Below, piece by piece: positions 36,189-45,957 of a stretch of 64,000 nt of DNA; positions within the stretch are counted from its first letter, which is position 1, and each line of letters starts with the position of its first letter. The stretch is from CAYRUD01 sp964427425 (GTDB taxonomy: Bacteria; Chlamydiota; Chlamydiia; Chlamydiales; FEN-1388), in the NCBI GenBank assembly GCA_964427425.1, contig CAYRUD010000010.1, positions 1-64,000 on the forward strand, read 5' to 3'. Under the pieces are notes generated by a model. That model saw only the letters and a program-made list of their open reading frames with translations, did not search any database and was not told where the DNA came from. The position numbers were made by a program, and so were the translations under genes.

Positions 36189-38288
36189 ATGAACAGCCGA
36201 AGCTTTCCTGCTCCCATAGAAATAGATATAGATCCGCATCTTCAGTCTTTAAATGAATGGCAGAAAAAGGCTGTTACCACAAGCCAAGGCAAAGTGTTAG
36301 TCTTAGCTGGAGCAGGAAGCGGTAAGACAACTGTTTTAACGAAGAGAATCGTGTATCTCTTACATCAAGGGGTAAATCCAGAAACTATCCTAGGGCTTAC
36401 TTTTACTAATAAGGCTGCCTCTGAGATGTCTGAGCGGCTAGCTAAAATGGTAGGGGTCAAAGTTGCCTCGAAAGTCCATCTTTCTACCTTCCACAGTTTT
36501 GCTTTGTATCTGCTCAGGCGTGAAGCTCATGCAGTTGGAATGAAGAGTAATTTTACCATAGCTGATCGTCAAGATATCTTACGGCATCTTCAAACAATCG
36601 CGCGAGATCTTTTGGAGCATGAAAGAGGGGATCTGCCGTCTCTTCAATGTCTTCTCGATGATATTGCTGAGTCGAAAAATAAATGTGTGCCGATTGAAGA
36701 AGTCGCTCTTAAGAGATCAATCTCTTGGTATCCTCAGTTTGCTCGAGAGGTCTTCAATCGATTAAATGCTTGTTTAAGGATTTATAATATTGTCGACTTC
36801 GACCATATGCTGTGGCTTACCAACGAGCTTTTAGAAAAAAATAAAGCCATCTTGGATAAATACAGCGCAAGATTTCGCTATATCATGATTGATGAGTATC
36901 AAGATACGAATCCTGTTCAAGCGAAGATTGCAGAGAAGTTAGCGTCTTCTTGGGGGAATCTGTGCGTTGTCGGAGACGATGATCAGTCAATATATAGCTG
37001 GCGAGGCGCTGATGTCGCCAATATCCTCAACTTTAACGCAGATACCGTGATAAAGCTTGAACAGAATTTTAGATCGACACCGATTATTTTAAATGCTGCC
37101 AATAGCGTCATTCAAGCCAATCAAGAGCGATACAGCAAGTCTCTTTGGAGTAAGAAAGAGTTAGGTAAGAAAATTCAAGTTCTTGTCTGTCCAAACGAGG
37201 AGGCAGAAGCTCAGGCAGTCGTGGAGCGGATGATTGCGATGAGGGATAAGTATGCGCTTGGATGGAAAGATTTTTGTGTTCTTTACCGATCAAATGCCCT
37301 CAGTAAGACGATTGAGACCGCTCTTTTGAAAGCGCGATATAGAAGAGGTTCTTCTATCGTTCAATCTATCCCATATCGCGTCTATGGCGGCGATGAGCTC
37401 TTCGAGCATAAGGAAGTCAAAGATATTCTCTCGTATTTAAAAGTCGTAGCAAATCCTGCGGATCACGGGGCTTGTCTTCGCTCGATTAATTATCCAAGAA
37501 GAGGAATAGGGGAAGCGACCTTAGAGTTCTTAGAAGAGTATGCAAAAAAACACTCGATATCATTTTTCGAAGCCGCTCGCGTATGTGCGTCAAGGCCTCT
37601 TGATTCACTAGATACAATGGGTCATGCGATTCAGGAAAAAGCGATAAGAGGTATTAAGCAGTACGTTCATATTATTCACACGATTGAGGAGTGGATTGAG
37701 AAAGGAGCTCCTTTAGAGCGCGTTGTTCTAGATCTTGTGCAGCTGATAGATCTTAAAGCGGCTGTTTTTTCAGAAATCAAATCAGAAGCTATGCGAAAAT
37801 GGAAGGAAGAGAGGCTTCAATCTTTTTTCGAAGCAGTGCGCTCGTTTGATGTAACTCTTCCTGATAATCCTCGTATGTCTGAATTAGTTGAGAGCTCTTC
37901 TGGAAAGGAAAAGCTTCATTCGCTTCTTTCCGCGTTTGATCTTCAGCATGAAAATCGCGCCTTTTCAAAAGAAAAAGAATTCGATGATTCAGTTTCCCTT
38001 ATGACGTTTCATAGCGCGAAAGGGCTTGAGTTTCCTGTTTGTTTTCTCATTGGAATCGAAGATCACCTGATTCCGCACGAAAAGAGTCTTCAAGAGAGGG
38101 GATTGGAGGAAGAGCGGCGATTAATGTATGTCGCGCTTACTCGCGCGAAAGAGCGGCTCTTTATCAGTATGGCTTTACAAAGAAAGCGGCTTGGAGTAGA
38201 AACCCCAAGCCGTCCATCTCGCTTTGTCCTCGACATTCCAAAGGAGTGCTTAGAACCTGTCGATTGGAAAGCGGTCCAGCTCTCTTAA
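36189..38288 (+). CDS. uvrD: UvrD/PcrA-type DNA helicase
   Basis: 699 residues from ATG 36189 (GAAGAG about 10 bases upstream); a TTG at 36171 would add six. Superfamily 1A 3'-5' helicase. The Q motif LNEWQKKAV, Walker A AGAGSGKTTVLTKR, motif Ia LTFTNKAASEM, Walker B IMIDEYQDTN, motif III GDDDQSIYSWRGA, motif IV EQNFRST and motif VI VALTRAKERLF are all present. Works in excision repair and replication fork maintenance. It could equally be called PcrA. Confidence 0.94.
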   Translation: MNSRSFPAPIEIDIDPHLQSLNEWQKKAVTTSQGKVLVLAGAGSGKTTVLTKRIVYLLHQGVNPETILGLTFTNKAASEMSERLAKMVGVKVASKVHLSTFHSFALYLLRREAHAVGMKSNFTIADRQDILRHLQTIARDLLEHERGDLPSLQCLLDDIAESKNKCVPIEEVALKRSISWYPQFAREVFNRLNACLRIYNIVDFDHMLWLTNELLEKNKAILDKYSARFRYIMIDEYQDTNPVQAKIAEKLASSWGNLCVVGDDDQSIYSWRGADVANILNFNADTVIKLEQNFRSTPIILNAANSVIQANQERYSKSLWSKKELGKKIQVLVCPNEEAEAQAVVERMIAMRDKYALGWKDFCVLYRSNALSKTIETALLKARYRRGSSIVQSIPYRVYGGDELFEHKEVKDILSYLKVVANPADHGACLRSINYPRRGIGEATLEFLEEYAKKHSISFFEAARVCASRPLDSLDTMGHAIQEKAIRGIKQYVHIIHTIEEWIEKGAPLERVVLDLVQLIDLKAAVFSEIKSEAMRKWKEERLQSFFEAVRSFDVTLPDNPRMSELVESSSGKEKLHSLLSAFDLQHENRAFSKEKEFDDSVSLMTFHSAKGLEFPVCFLIGIEDHLIPHEKSLQERGLEEERRLMYVALTRAKERLFISMALQRKRLGVETPSRPSRFVLDIPKECLEPVDWKAVQLS

Positions 38289-38296
38289 GCGATTGA

Positions 38297-38809
38297 TCAG
38301 TTGCTGTATGCTGCTTTCACGACAAAATCAGCAAATTCAGCTGCGGAAATTCGAGGGTATCCCCATCTTCCAAGCTCTTTTTTCGCGTCAGATGAAAGAA
38401 CGATTGAAGTTGGAACAAATCGAACGTCATAAGACTTCATGAGCTCTTTGAGCTCTGGCGAGTAGTCGCGGCTCTTAGGGAGAAGGATCTCAACAAATAC
38501 AAATTTCCCGGTAACCGCTTTGATAAAAGCTGGATCTGAGAAGATCTTTTCTTCCATCTGATGACAATAGAAGCACCAATCAGGGCCGGTGAATATGAGA
38601 TAAATTGGAAGGTTTTTGGCTTTAGCTTCTTCTAAGCCCTTTTCGTAGCTTTGAATCCAAGGAAGGCGAGCTTCTTTTGCGCCTGCTTGCTTAGTGGTGG
38701 TATTTTGTGCTGCAGCGAGTACGCTTTCTTCGGCCTGTATTGAGGAGTTCATGAAAATAGCGGATGAGCCGAGGAGAAGTGTAAATATGGGGAGTAATAA
38801 TCGCTTCAT
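38297..38809 (-). CDS. Exported thioredoxin-like disulfide oxidoreductase
   Basis: 170 residues from ATG 38809, with GAGGG upstream; a longer frame starts at 38842. Signal peptide (MKRLLLPIFTLLLGSSAIF...QAEES). The thioredoxin-fold domain has the active site WCFYC (W78, C79, C82) and the cis-Pro segment RFVPTSIVL. C. trachomatis has a similar thioredoxin disulfide isomerase near its rpmJ-rpsN block. It probably acts in the periplasm on disulfides of envelope proteins, which matter in chlamydial cell walls. It converges on uvrD, with eight bases between stops. Confidence 0.88.
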   Translation of the reverse strand: MKRLLLPIFTLLLGSSAIFMNSSIQAEESVLAAAQNTTTKQAGAKEARLPWIQSYEKGLEEAKAKNLPIYLIFTGPDWCFYCHQMEEKIFSDPAFIKAVTGKFVFVEILLPKSRDYSPELKELMKSYDVRFVPTSIVLSSDAKKELGRWGYPRISAAEFADFVVKAAYSN

Positions 38810-39220
38810 GATCTTGAAGTCCCTCTTGTAATTAAAGTTCATCGGAAATGAAATATGTATAGAGTTATATAATTATAAAGATTTCTGATATACGACTTAT
38901 TTTCTCTCTTTTGTGAGAGAGTGAATCGTAAAGGATGAGTGAGCTTTCATTTTATATGCTTGCGTGTCCTTTAAGTGGACAGCATCACTTCCTATCCCTT
39001 ATACTATAGCCCTCTTTTTTAGAAGACTGCTCTTCTTTTTTTCATGAATGATTTCGTGATTTTTAAGGTAGTGTTAGTTGTTGACTTTGATAGTTTATTG
39101 TTTGTAAACAACTTATTATCAAAGGGATAAAAAAGAGCTTAATTTGAGAGAGTGATCTTTTCAGAATGTTTCTTTGAAGTAGAGTGTCGTCTGAGTTTTG
39201 TAAGTGGCTATAGAGTGGAA
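38810..39220. other. Intergenic region between divergent thioredoxin-like gene and TDD gene
   Basis: About 410 bases without a supported gene. It contains an interrupted palindrome, CTTTGATA (39085-39092) and TATCAAAG (39117-39124) around TTGTTTGTAAACAA, which could be an operator or hairpin. The TDD frame extends back to a GTG at 39152. Confidence 0.45.
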
Positions 39221-39736
39221 ATGACGTCTGACGTTGAGTTTGTTATCATTCGACATAGAAAAGAGAATCTAAAGAAGTGCTCGCTTCGCGGCTTTGAGTC
39301 AGATTCTCGTTTTCGATTTTATACTTATCCACAAGATAATGCTTCTTTAGAGGAATCATTCTTATCTCATGCGCTTGTTCTCGACATGGAAGGCGAAGAG
39401 CTTACTAGAGAAATGGTCCACCAGGGACAAGAGGGCGGCGGATCTCGTCCATTCGTTCTGATTGACGCTACGTGGAGATACGCACAAGTAATGATCTCTA
39501 ATCTACCTATTCTTCAGAAAGCTACCCGCTGTACATTGCCAAAAGAATGGGTAACCGCATATCCAAGAAAACAGACTGAGTGTCCTGATCCTGAAAGGGG
39601 GCTTGCCTCAATAGAGGCTTTGTATATCGCAGCGCTTATTGCGGGGCATAGTGCTGAAAGTCTCTTGAGAGATTATTATTGGAAAGAAGCGTTTTTGGAA
39701 AAGAACGCTGAATTAATTCATCGATTTTCATTTTAG
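39221..39736 (+). CDS. TDD (Tsr3/DTW) family aminocarboxypropyltransferase
   Basis: 171 residues from ATG 39221 (GTGGAA just upstream). The segment FVLIDATWRYAQVMISNLP is the D-x-T-W motif, and RCTLPKEWVTAYPRKQT is followed by GLASIEALYIAALIAGHSAE. SLLRDYYWKEAFLEKNAEL closes it in the manner of Tsr3 C-termini. TDD proteins transfer the aminocarboxypropyl group of SAM to uridine in tRNA or rRNA. The C-terminal end looks more Tsr3-like than DTW-like, so an rRNA target is possible; the substrate cannot be read from the sequence. It stands alone before the symporter gene. Confidence 0.82.
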   Translation: MTSDVEFVIIRHRKENLKKCSLRGFESDSRFRFYTYPQDNASLEESFLSHALVLDMEGEELTREMVHQGQEGGGSRPFVLIDATWRYAQVMISNLPILQKATRCTLPKEWVTAYPRKQTECPDPERGLASIEALYIAALIAGHSAESLLRDYYWKEAFLEKNAELIHRFSF

Positions 39737-39794
39737 TTTAAATAAAATTTTAACTAAAATTTACAGCGAGTTTTATAAAAGGAGTCCGTAAGAA

Positions 39795-41189
39795 ATGACG
39801 TTAAATGCCTTCCAGTTTATTCAATATATGGAAGACACACTGTGGGGATATATTGGTTTCCCTACGATTTTATTGATGGGGCTATATCTCTCTATAAAAT
39901 CGGGCTGGATACAGATTGTTCGTTTTCCTGATATTTGCCGTCATTTCTTATCATGTGTTCGAAAAGATGCTGCGGGATCTGAGAATGATCCGCATGCCGT
40001 TTCTCCTTTAAGAGCTTTCTTCGCTTCCGTCGGCGGCTGTCTTGGTATCGGCAACGTTGTCGCGATTACAACGGCAGTTCAAATTGGCGGCCCAGGGGCA
40101 ATTATCTGGATCTGGGTTGCTGCCATCTTAGGCTGTCTTATGAAATATGCGGAAGTATATATCGCGATGAGAACCAGAAGGGTTACTCCAGAAGGTGATC
40201 TGAAAGGTGGCCCAATGTACTTTTTAAGAGATGCCTTTCAATCAAAGATTCCAGCCACACTCTTTTGTCTTTTCATGTGTCTTTACGGTGTTGAGATCTA
40301 TCAATTTAGCGTTGTCGTGGATGTAGGTGTTTCTGTTCTTCCATTCGAAAAATTCACACTCGCAGTAGCTCTTATCGTTATGGTGATCTTAGCGGAGCTC
40401 GGAGGAACGAAGAGAATTGGGGCGATTTCCGGGATGCTCGTCCCAATATTTATAGTCGCCTACATCGCTATGGGTGCTTATATATTTGTAAATAACCTGT
40501 CGGTATTCCCATCGCTGATTAAAGATGTCTTCGCGTCAGCTTTCACTGTTCGAGCGGCTGAAGGGGCCTTTATTGGCAGCACCCTTTTGACAACAATTTC
40601 CCAAGGAATTCGAAAAGGGTGCTATAGTTCCGATGTTGGGGTCGGGTATGCGTCGATTATCCATAGCCAAAGTAGTGAAAAGGTGCCAGAAAGACAGGCA
40701 AGTCTTTTGATCTTTGAGGTCTTTATGGATACTTTCATGGTTTGCACCATGAGCGTGATGGTGGTATTAGTCACAGGGGTATGGAAGCAAGCGGTTCCAT
40801 CATCTCAACTCGTCCAAGTAGCGTTAAGTCAGTATTTCCCTTATACTGAGTATTTTATGCCATTCTTTATTTTCTTGCTTGGATATACGACAATCATTAC
40901 CTATTTCTCGGCAGGAATGAGTACGGTGCAATATCTCTTCCCACGCTGGGGAAGACCCGTCTATTACCTTTATGCTATCGGAGCTTTTACCGTCTTCTCA
41001 TTTGCGGAAACTCATGAAGCAATTGCTGTCATGGCATGCGTTCAGTTCGGTCTTCTTATGTTGAACACGCTTGGAATTTGGCGCTTGAGAAAGCTGTTAA
41101 CCTTTGATATGAGTTTATTACGCTCAAAGGATAAGGAAACAGCTGAGAATTCCGAGCAAATAATATCGGTATGCACGAAAGAGATATAA
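39795..41189 (+). CDS. Alanine/glycine:cation symporter (AGCS family)
   Basis: 464 residues, GGAG site upstream. About ten membrane segments. SVGGCLGIGNVVAITTAVQIGGPGAIIWIW in the N-terminal third, the KGGPMYFLRD segment, and ISQGIRKGCYSSDVGVGYASI are AGCS signatures. Imports alanine or glycine with Na+ or H+ across the inner membrane. C. trachomatis has a single such transporter (dagA). It ends before a good terminator. Confidence 0.93.
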   Translation: MTLNAFQFIQYMEDTLWGYIGFPTILLMGLYLSIKSGWIQIVRFPDICRHFLSCVRKDAAGSENDPHAVSPLRAFFASVGGCLGIGNVVAITTAVQIGGPGAIIWIWVAAILGCLMKYAEVYIAMRTRRVTPEGDLKGGPMYFLRDAFQSKIPATLFCLFMCLYGVEIYQFSVVVDVGVSVLPFEKFTLAVALIVMVILAELGGTKRIGAISGMLVPIFIVAYIAMGAYIFVNNLSVFPSLIKDVFASAFTVRAAEGAFIGSTLLTTISQGIRKGCYSSDVGVGYASIIHSQSSEKVPERQASLLIFEVFMDTFMVCTMSVMVVLVTGVWKQAVPSSQLVQVALSQYFPYTEYFMPFFIFLLGYTTIITYFSAGMSTVQYLFPRWGRPVYYLYAIGAFTVFSFAETHEAIAVMACVQFGLLMLNTLGIWRLRKLLTFDMSLLRSKDKETAENSEQIISVCTKEI

Positions 41190-41210
41190 CTGCAATTGTC
41201 TCTTAAAAGA

Positions 41211-41246
41211 AAAGAGGAGGAGATCTCATTCTCCTCCTTTTTTCTT
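41211..41246 (+). terminator. Terminator after the AGCS symporter
   Basis: GGAGGAGA (41216-41223) and TCTCCTCC (41230-41237) with a 6-base loop, followed by TTTTTTCTT. Confidence 0.85.
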
Positions 41247-41332
41247 GTGCAAAGTAAAAGCTTCTTCTTTCTTCCTCTTTTTCGAGCACGAATGAAAAAC
41301 ACCCTTTTTCAAGGACAAAAGATCGCGATCAT

Positions 41333-42829
41333 ATGCGTATTATTCAAGTAGCTTCAGAGATGGCGCCGATTGCAAAAGTTGGCGGACTAGCAGATGTAAT
41401 AATGGGCTTAAGTCGTGAGCTTGTGTGGCAAGGTCACGAAGTTGCAGTTGCGCTTCCAAGGTATGGAGTTATTGATTTTTCCAGACTGCAATTCCAGGGA
41501 AGAGTGGATAATTTTCAGACTTACTTTGGAAATGAGTGGCACAAAGCTCACGCTGAGCATTTTTTACTTGATAATAGCATACGAGTTGCCTTGATTGATA
41601 CAGACTGGGGAAAATGGAGATCAAAGCCAAGTATTTATGGGCAAGCTCATGATGATGTCTCAAGCTTTTTGCAATTCTCTAAAGCAGTTATGGATTGGAT
41701 TCTCTCATTGCCACAATCTATACCAGACGTCATTCATATTCATGATTGGCAAACTGCAGCGCTTGCGGCGTACGTCCATGAAGCTTTTAGTCAGAATGCT
41801 CATTATCCAAAACCCAAGGTTGTTTTGACTCTCCATAATCTAGAGTATCAAGGGAGAACTGGATTTAGTGATCTTGAATGGGGCGGTCTTAATCTCTCAT
41901 TTAATCCCGAAGCCGTGGCTGCTGCGAAAGATCCACAATATGATTGTGCAAATCTATTAAAATTGGGAATCGCTTTAGCTGATGAGGTGACAACGGTGTC
42001 TCCAACATACGCGAAAGAAATTCTCGCTCCTATAGGCGGAAAAGGCCTTGAGAGCGTTATTGCTTCAAAGGGGAGTTGCTTTCACGGCATTTTGAATGGG
42101 CTTGATTATTCATACTGGAATCCTCATATCGATCCTTTTCTTCGACAGCAATATCAACCCTCGGATGGAGTCGAATCTGTTTTGAATGCAAAAGAGAAGA
42201 ATCGCGAAGAGCTCTACTCATTGCTAGGTATTCAAGATGTGGCAAAGGCAAACAGGCCATTAGTGTCATCTGTTACTCGACTTGTAGAGCAAAAAGGGCT
42301 TCATCTCATTGAATCTGTGCTTGAGAATGCTGAGCGCTATGATATGGACTGCATTATTTTAGGAAGCGCTTATGATCAAGCTACGCTCGATCGTTTTCGG
42401 CACTTAGACCACGCATTGCGGACTCAAAAACGTGGCGCAGTTCTCCTTCAAAATAGCGAAAAGATAGCCCATCTTATATTTGCGGCTTCAGACATATTTC
42501 TAGTGCCGTCTCTTTTTGAGCCGTGTGGTCTGACTCAAATCATAGCTTTAAAATATGGAACTATTCCACTTGTTCGGAGAACTGGAGGATTGGCAGATAC
42601 TGTGGTTGATGTTGATTATCCAATTGTTTCAGAATATGTAAGAGAGCCTAATGGCTTTTGCTTTAATGATCCCGATGTCGGTGGCATAGAGTCTGCACTC
42701 TATCGCGCATTAAAAATGTATCGAGAGGGTAAGGATAAGTGGAAAGGTCTTATCGAGACCGCAATGAATTTAGACTTTAGTTGGTATCGATCAGCGAGAC
42801 AATACTTGCAGCTATATAAACAGCAGTAA
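41333..42829 (+). CDS. glgA: Glycogen synthase
   Basis: 498 residues. GT5-family ADP-glucose (or UDP-glucose) glucosyltransferase that elongates glycogen. The N-terminal KVGGLADV motif (15-22) binds the nucleotide sugar. The C-terminal half has the SVTRLVEQKGLHLI segment and SLFEPCGLTQIIALKYGTIPLVRRTGGLADTV, including the E-x-x-G-L motif. In C. trachomatis glgA lies next to pgsA as here. The malQ gene for glycogen turnover is at 51723. Chlamydial glycogen enzymes have been reported as T3SS substrates; whether this one is cannot be seen. Confidence 0.96.
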   Translation: MRIIQVASEMAPIAKVGGLADVIMGLSRELVWQGHEVAVALPRYGVIDFSRLQFQGRVDNFQTYFGNEWHKAHAEHFLLDNSIRVALIDTDWGKWRSKPSIYGQAHDDVSSFLQFSKAVMDWILSLPQSIPDVIHIHDWQTAALAAYVHEAFSQNAHYPKPKVVLTLHNLEYQGRTGFSDLEWGGLNLSFNPEAVAAAKDPQYDCANLLKLGIALADEVTTVSPTYAKEILAPIGGKGLESVIASKGSCFHGILNGLDYSYWNPHIDPFLRQQYQPSDGVESVLNAKEKNREELYSLLGIQDVAKANRPLVSSVTRLVEQKGLHLIESVLENAERYDMDCIILGSAYDQATLDRFRHLDHALRTQKRGAVLLQNSEKIAHLIFAASDIFLVPSLFEPCGLTQIIALKYGTIPLVRRTGGLADTVVDVDYPIVSEYVREPNGFCFNDPDVGGIESALYRALKMYREGKDKWKGLIETAMNLDFSWYRSARQYLQLYKQQ

Positions 42830-42973
42830 TACATTTGATTAGAGTTTTCAATATTAAGCATGAGAGTTGGATCTCTTTAAGATTGAATGAACTTCATATT
42901 TTCGCTTTTCGTCTAATCATAAAAGAGTGATACTAAAAAACTTTATCCACCTTTATATGTTATACGGCTCTTT

Positions 42974-43726
42974 ATGGCGCTTGAGGAAGTATCTGCAGTA
43001 GGTATGGCTGGACCTGAATCTTTGTCTGATCGTAAATTCGATCAAAAGTTTGATAAAATAGTTCGACACCCAATTGGTGGCCCGACTCTTTTGACCGTAG
43101 CCAATCTACTGACGCTTATTCGTATTTTTATCAGTCCGGTCTTTTTGCTTGTATACCTTGAGTATGAGACTTTTGGAGTATCAAGATGGATTGTTCCTTA
43201 CGTTCTTCTTATGCTTCTATTTGCGCTTGAGCTTTCGGATGCGCTTGATGGGTATATTGCAAGGAAATATAACCAGGTCACAGATCTTGGAAAGGTCTTG
43301 GATCCTATGGCTGATAGCATTTCGAGAATTTCGATTTTACTTACCTTTACCCAGCCTCCCGTCTCATTACCGTTATTGATAGTATTTATTTTTATCTATC
43401 GAGATTCAATTATTAGTACACTTAGGACAGTGTGCGCATTGCGTGGTTTTGCCCTCGCCGCTCGATCCTCAGGTAAAATTAAGGCCGTATTACAAGCCTT
43501 AAGTGCGATAACCATCACTGTTTTGCTTATTCCTCATTCAATCGGAGCGTTATCGACGCGAGATTTGTCGACAATCAGCCTGTGGATTGTTATCGCATCC
43601 GCTGGGTTCGCGCTCTACTCGGGAGCCGAGTATCTCTATGCGAATTTTAAGTTTGTGAGAAAGGCTCTCATCCGAAAGAAAAAGGGTATACGACAAGAAA
43701 TAGAGCTTGACCCAGACGCTTTTTAA
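42974..43726 (+). CDS. pgsA: CDP-diacylglycerol-glycerol-3-phosphate 3-phosphatidyltransferase
   Basis: 250 residues. Integral membrane enzyme committing CDP-DAG to phosphatidylglycerol. The CDP-alcohol phosphotransferase motif D-x2-D-G-x2-A-R-x8-G-x3-D-x3-D is complete (SDALDGYIAR, then GKVLDPMAD, about 88-113). About six membrane segments. An N-terminal extension of about 35 residues (MALEEVSAVG...) precedes the first membrane segment and is not typical. Follows glgA in the same direction, as in C. trachomatis but with the order of the two swapped relative to numbering there. Confidence 0.92.
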   Translation: MALEEVSAVGMAGPESLSDRKFDQKFDKIVRHPIGGPTLLTVANLLTLIRIFISPVFLLVYLEYETFGVSRWIVPYVLLMLLFALELSDALDGYIARKYNQVTDLGKVLDPMADSISRISILLTFTQPPVSLPLLIVFIFIYRDSIISTLRTVCALRGFALAARSSGKIKAVLQALSAITITVLLIPHSIGALSTRDLSTISLWIVIASAGFALYSGAEYLYANFKFVRKALIRKKKGIRQEIELDPDAF

Positions 43727-43734
43727 ATTTATGA

Positions 43735-43770
43735 GGCCCTTCCTCCTTATATATGGGAAGAAGGGCTCTT
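43735..43770. terminator. Hairpin between convergent pgsA and the 641-residue gene
   Basis: GCCCTTC (43736-43742) pairs with GAAGGGC (43760-43766), then TCTTTCT on the plus strand. Confidence 0.7.
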
Positions 43771-43780
43771 TCTAATCTTT

Positions 43781-45706
43781 TTATTCAGAGTGCGTGCTGT
43801 CTATTGTCGGATCAGTTGAAGGTTCAGATTGATTGTCGTTTTCATTGTCAATTTGATCCATGGTTACAGTGTTGTTCTGTGTTGCGGTTGAAGATGCGGC
43901 AGACTGCGAGTTCGTATCATCAACTTGATTGAGAGCTAATGGTGCATTTTGTGCTGGATTAGGCGGTAGTGCTGGCGCAGCCACATTGATGAGGTTTTCA
44001 AGTATTTTAAATTTATCCTTGAAGGTATCATACTTTTTCTCTGCTCGTAATGCTTCCAAGTTTTTGACTGATTTTTTCGTTTCTGGCCGTGTTTTTAAAG
44101 AAGACTCATTAGAAAGAACATCAACCGTCGCAATTCTGCCTTCAAGATTTTCTAACGACTCTTTCATTTTGGCTACTTTCTCGAGGAGAGCATTCCGCTT
44201 TTGTGTGTACGCTTGCTTGTCATTTACGTGCTTATCCTTCTCATAATTGAGAGCCAGTGAAGTGCTGGCATATTCAAACGCTTCCTTTGCGGCGTTGAGT
44301 TGCTGTTCAAGCTGCTGATATGCAGTGCGAATACTTGGAGAAAAGGGTTGTAGAAAAAACAACTTCACATTGGCGTCATAATTATCTTTAAGAGAACTAT
44401 ATATTCCTGAAAGCGTTGAGTAGAGTTTTTCGTCGATCGGATTGTCTTTTAAGACCAAATCTTGCCCATTCTCATCAGGTATATGAAGATCGTTGATAAT
44501 TTTTAGGTTGTTACTAAAAGCGGTCTTTTCGCGCTCGAGATATTTTTGTCTCGTCATGATATCATCGTGCTGGCGCTGCAGCGCAGCAAGCTCTGTAAAC
44601 TCTTTGAGTTCCGCTTTTAGGACATTTTTGTCTTTTTTGAATTCAACGTGCTCATTAAAAAAGTCGTCTATGTCAAGAATCTCTTCTTGAGCAGATTTAG
44701 CTTCTTGTTGCAAAAGCGTTTCTGAGTCAATTCGATGGGATGGGTTTGTGTTTTTCGATAAAATGGAGTTGTACTCACTTAGTGCAGATCCTTTACCTGA
44801 CGCCTGGTTGGACGCGTTACGCAGCCTCTCTTGGCTTTTTTTTGCGCATTCTTTTCGAAGATCTTCCATTCCCTTTATAGATGGGTACTCAGGTGCTTTG
44901 CTGCCAGGCCTTCCAAATAAAAGTTCTTTTTGGCTATCTGAGAGAGGTTTATATGGATCGTACCATATCTGGAAGATCTTATTGAAAACGTTCCCTTCAT
45001 ACTTGACGTTTTTCATTACCATCTTTTCGTCAATCTCAACGCCGACAATTTCCCTCTGCTCGTTAGCAGCATCGAGTTTTTCTCTCTTATTCCAGGTAAT
45101 TTTCTTGTTCTGAAGATAGCCCTTGTCGCCATATTTAAATTTAAATTTTGGAATATGTTCCTTTGCCAGCTCATCTATCCTTTCGCGGTCTTTGCTGAGA
45201 ATTGGAGCTTGTATATCAGCTCGAATACCGAAGGCGATGGCTTCAATCTTCTGATTAAATTGACTAATTTGACGAGGGGTTCCTCCGATAGGAACTTCGA
45301 TGTCAGATTTGTGTGGTTGAGTGAATTCAATCTCTAAGTTTTGATTTCCATTATCAAACTCAATCCTGTAATTCATGGGCATTTTAGCGTAGATCTTTCC
45401 ATCTTTTGTCCAAGTGTCGACTGTCTCACCTTCAGGAAAGTCTGTACTTGAATAATCAAATTTATCGAAGGTAACGTGTACATTCTTGATGCAGTTGGAT
45501 GTGAATCCTCTTTGTGCTGCGATATCGAGGATGTTTTGCATCGGGGTCTTAGCTTCCATCTCTTTAGTGAGAGGAACTTTTATTGACCCAGAGCTTGAAC
45601 CTATATCGGTCATAGTAAGGGGCGCTGATTGAGAGAATGTGGGATGAGCGATCGGATTGGATTGTGTCATGAGTGGATCTGATGAAGAAGGCGATTGTAT
45701 ACTCAT
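43781..45706 (-). CDS. Large hypothetical coiled-coil protein, effector-like
   Basis: 641 residues; GGGAG six bases before the ATG. No signal peptide or membrane segment. The N-terminus is Ser/Thr/Pro/Gln-rich (about 1-45), as often in T3SS substrates. A mixed alpha/beta region follows (about 50-240). Long Lys/Glu/Leu-rich helices likely form coiled coils at about 330-560. The C-terminus (about 575-641) is Asn/Gln/Ser/Asp-rich and probably disordered. I recognise no family or motif. It is monocistronic between pgsA and tRNA-Gln. An effector role is inferred from the modular, signal-less layout only. Confidence 0.72.
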   Translation of the reverse strand: MSIQSPSSSDPLMTQSNPIAHPTFSQSAPLTMTDIGSSSGSIKVPLTKEMEAKTPMQNILDIAAQRGFTSNCIKNVHVTFDKFDYSSTDFPEGETVDTWTKDGKIYAKMPMNYRIEFDNGNQNLEIEFTQPHKSDIEVPIGGTPRQISQFNQKIEAIAFGIRADIQAPILSKDRERIDELAKEHIPKFKFKYGDKGYLQNKKITWNKREKLDAANEQREIVGVEIDEKMVMKNVKYEGNVFNKIFQIWYDPYKPLSDSQKELLFGRPGSKAPEYPSIKGMEDLRKECAKKSQERLRNASNQASGKGSALSEYNSILSKNTNPSHRIDSETLLQQEAKSAQEEILDIDDFFNEHVEFKKDKNVLKAELKEFTELAALQRQHDDIMTRQKYLEREKTAFSNNLKIINDLHIPDENGQDLVLKDNPIDEKLYSTLSGIYSSLKDNYDANVKLFFLQPFSPSIRTAYQQLEQQLNAAKEAFEYASTSLALNYEKDKHVNDKQAYTQKRNALLEKVAKMKESLENLEGRIATVDVLSNESSLKTRPETKKSVKNLEALRAEKKYDTFKDKFKILENLINVAAPALPPNPAQNAPLALNQVDDTNSQSAASSTATQNNTVTMDQIDNENDNQSEPSTDPTIDSTHSE

Positions 45707-45905
45707 GACTTGCTCCCTAAAGGGTTTAAAATTTTGATAGCTTAAGAGTAATTGGTCATCTAAATCCTATATTACATGATAAATGTATTTTTTAGTAGCC
45801 GAGCAAATTTGTAAGGAAGGGGCTGGTTCAACAACTAAGAAGAGTGGTATGTTATTAAATATAAAGGTTTTTCATGCATATTGAGGGATGGGTGATAAGA
45901 GGCTA

Positions 45906-45934
45906 TTGCGTAAAAAAGGTCTCTTCGATACTAT
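45906..45934 (+). promoter_or_regulatory. Promoter of tRNA-Gln
   Basis: TTGCGT (45906-45911), 17-base spacer, TACTAT (45929-45934). The expected start is about 17 bases before the tRNA 5' end. Matches the sigma-70-type (sigma-66) consensus well. Confidence 0.65.
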
Positions 45935-45957
45935 ATTGCCATCTTTCACACGCCAAC

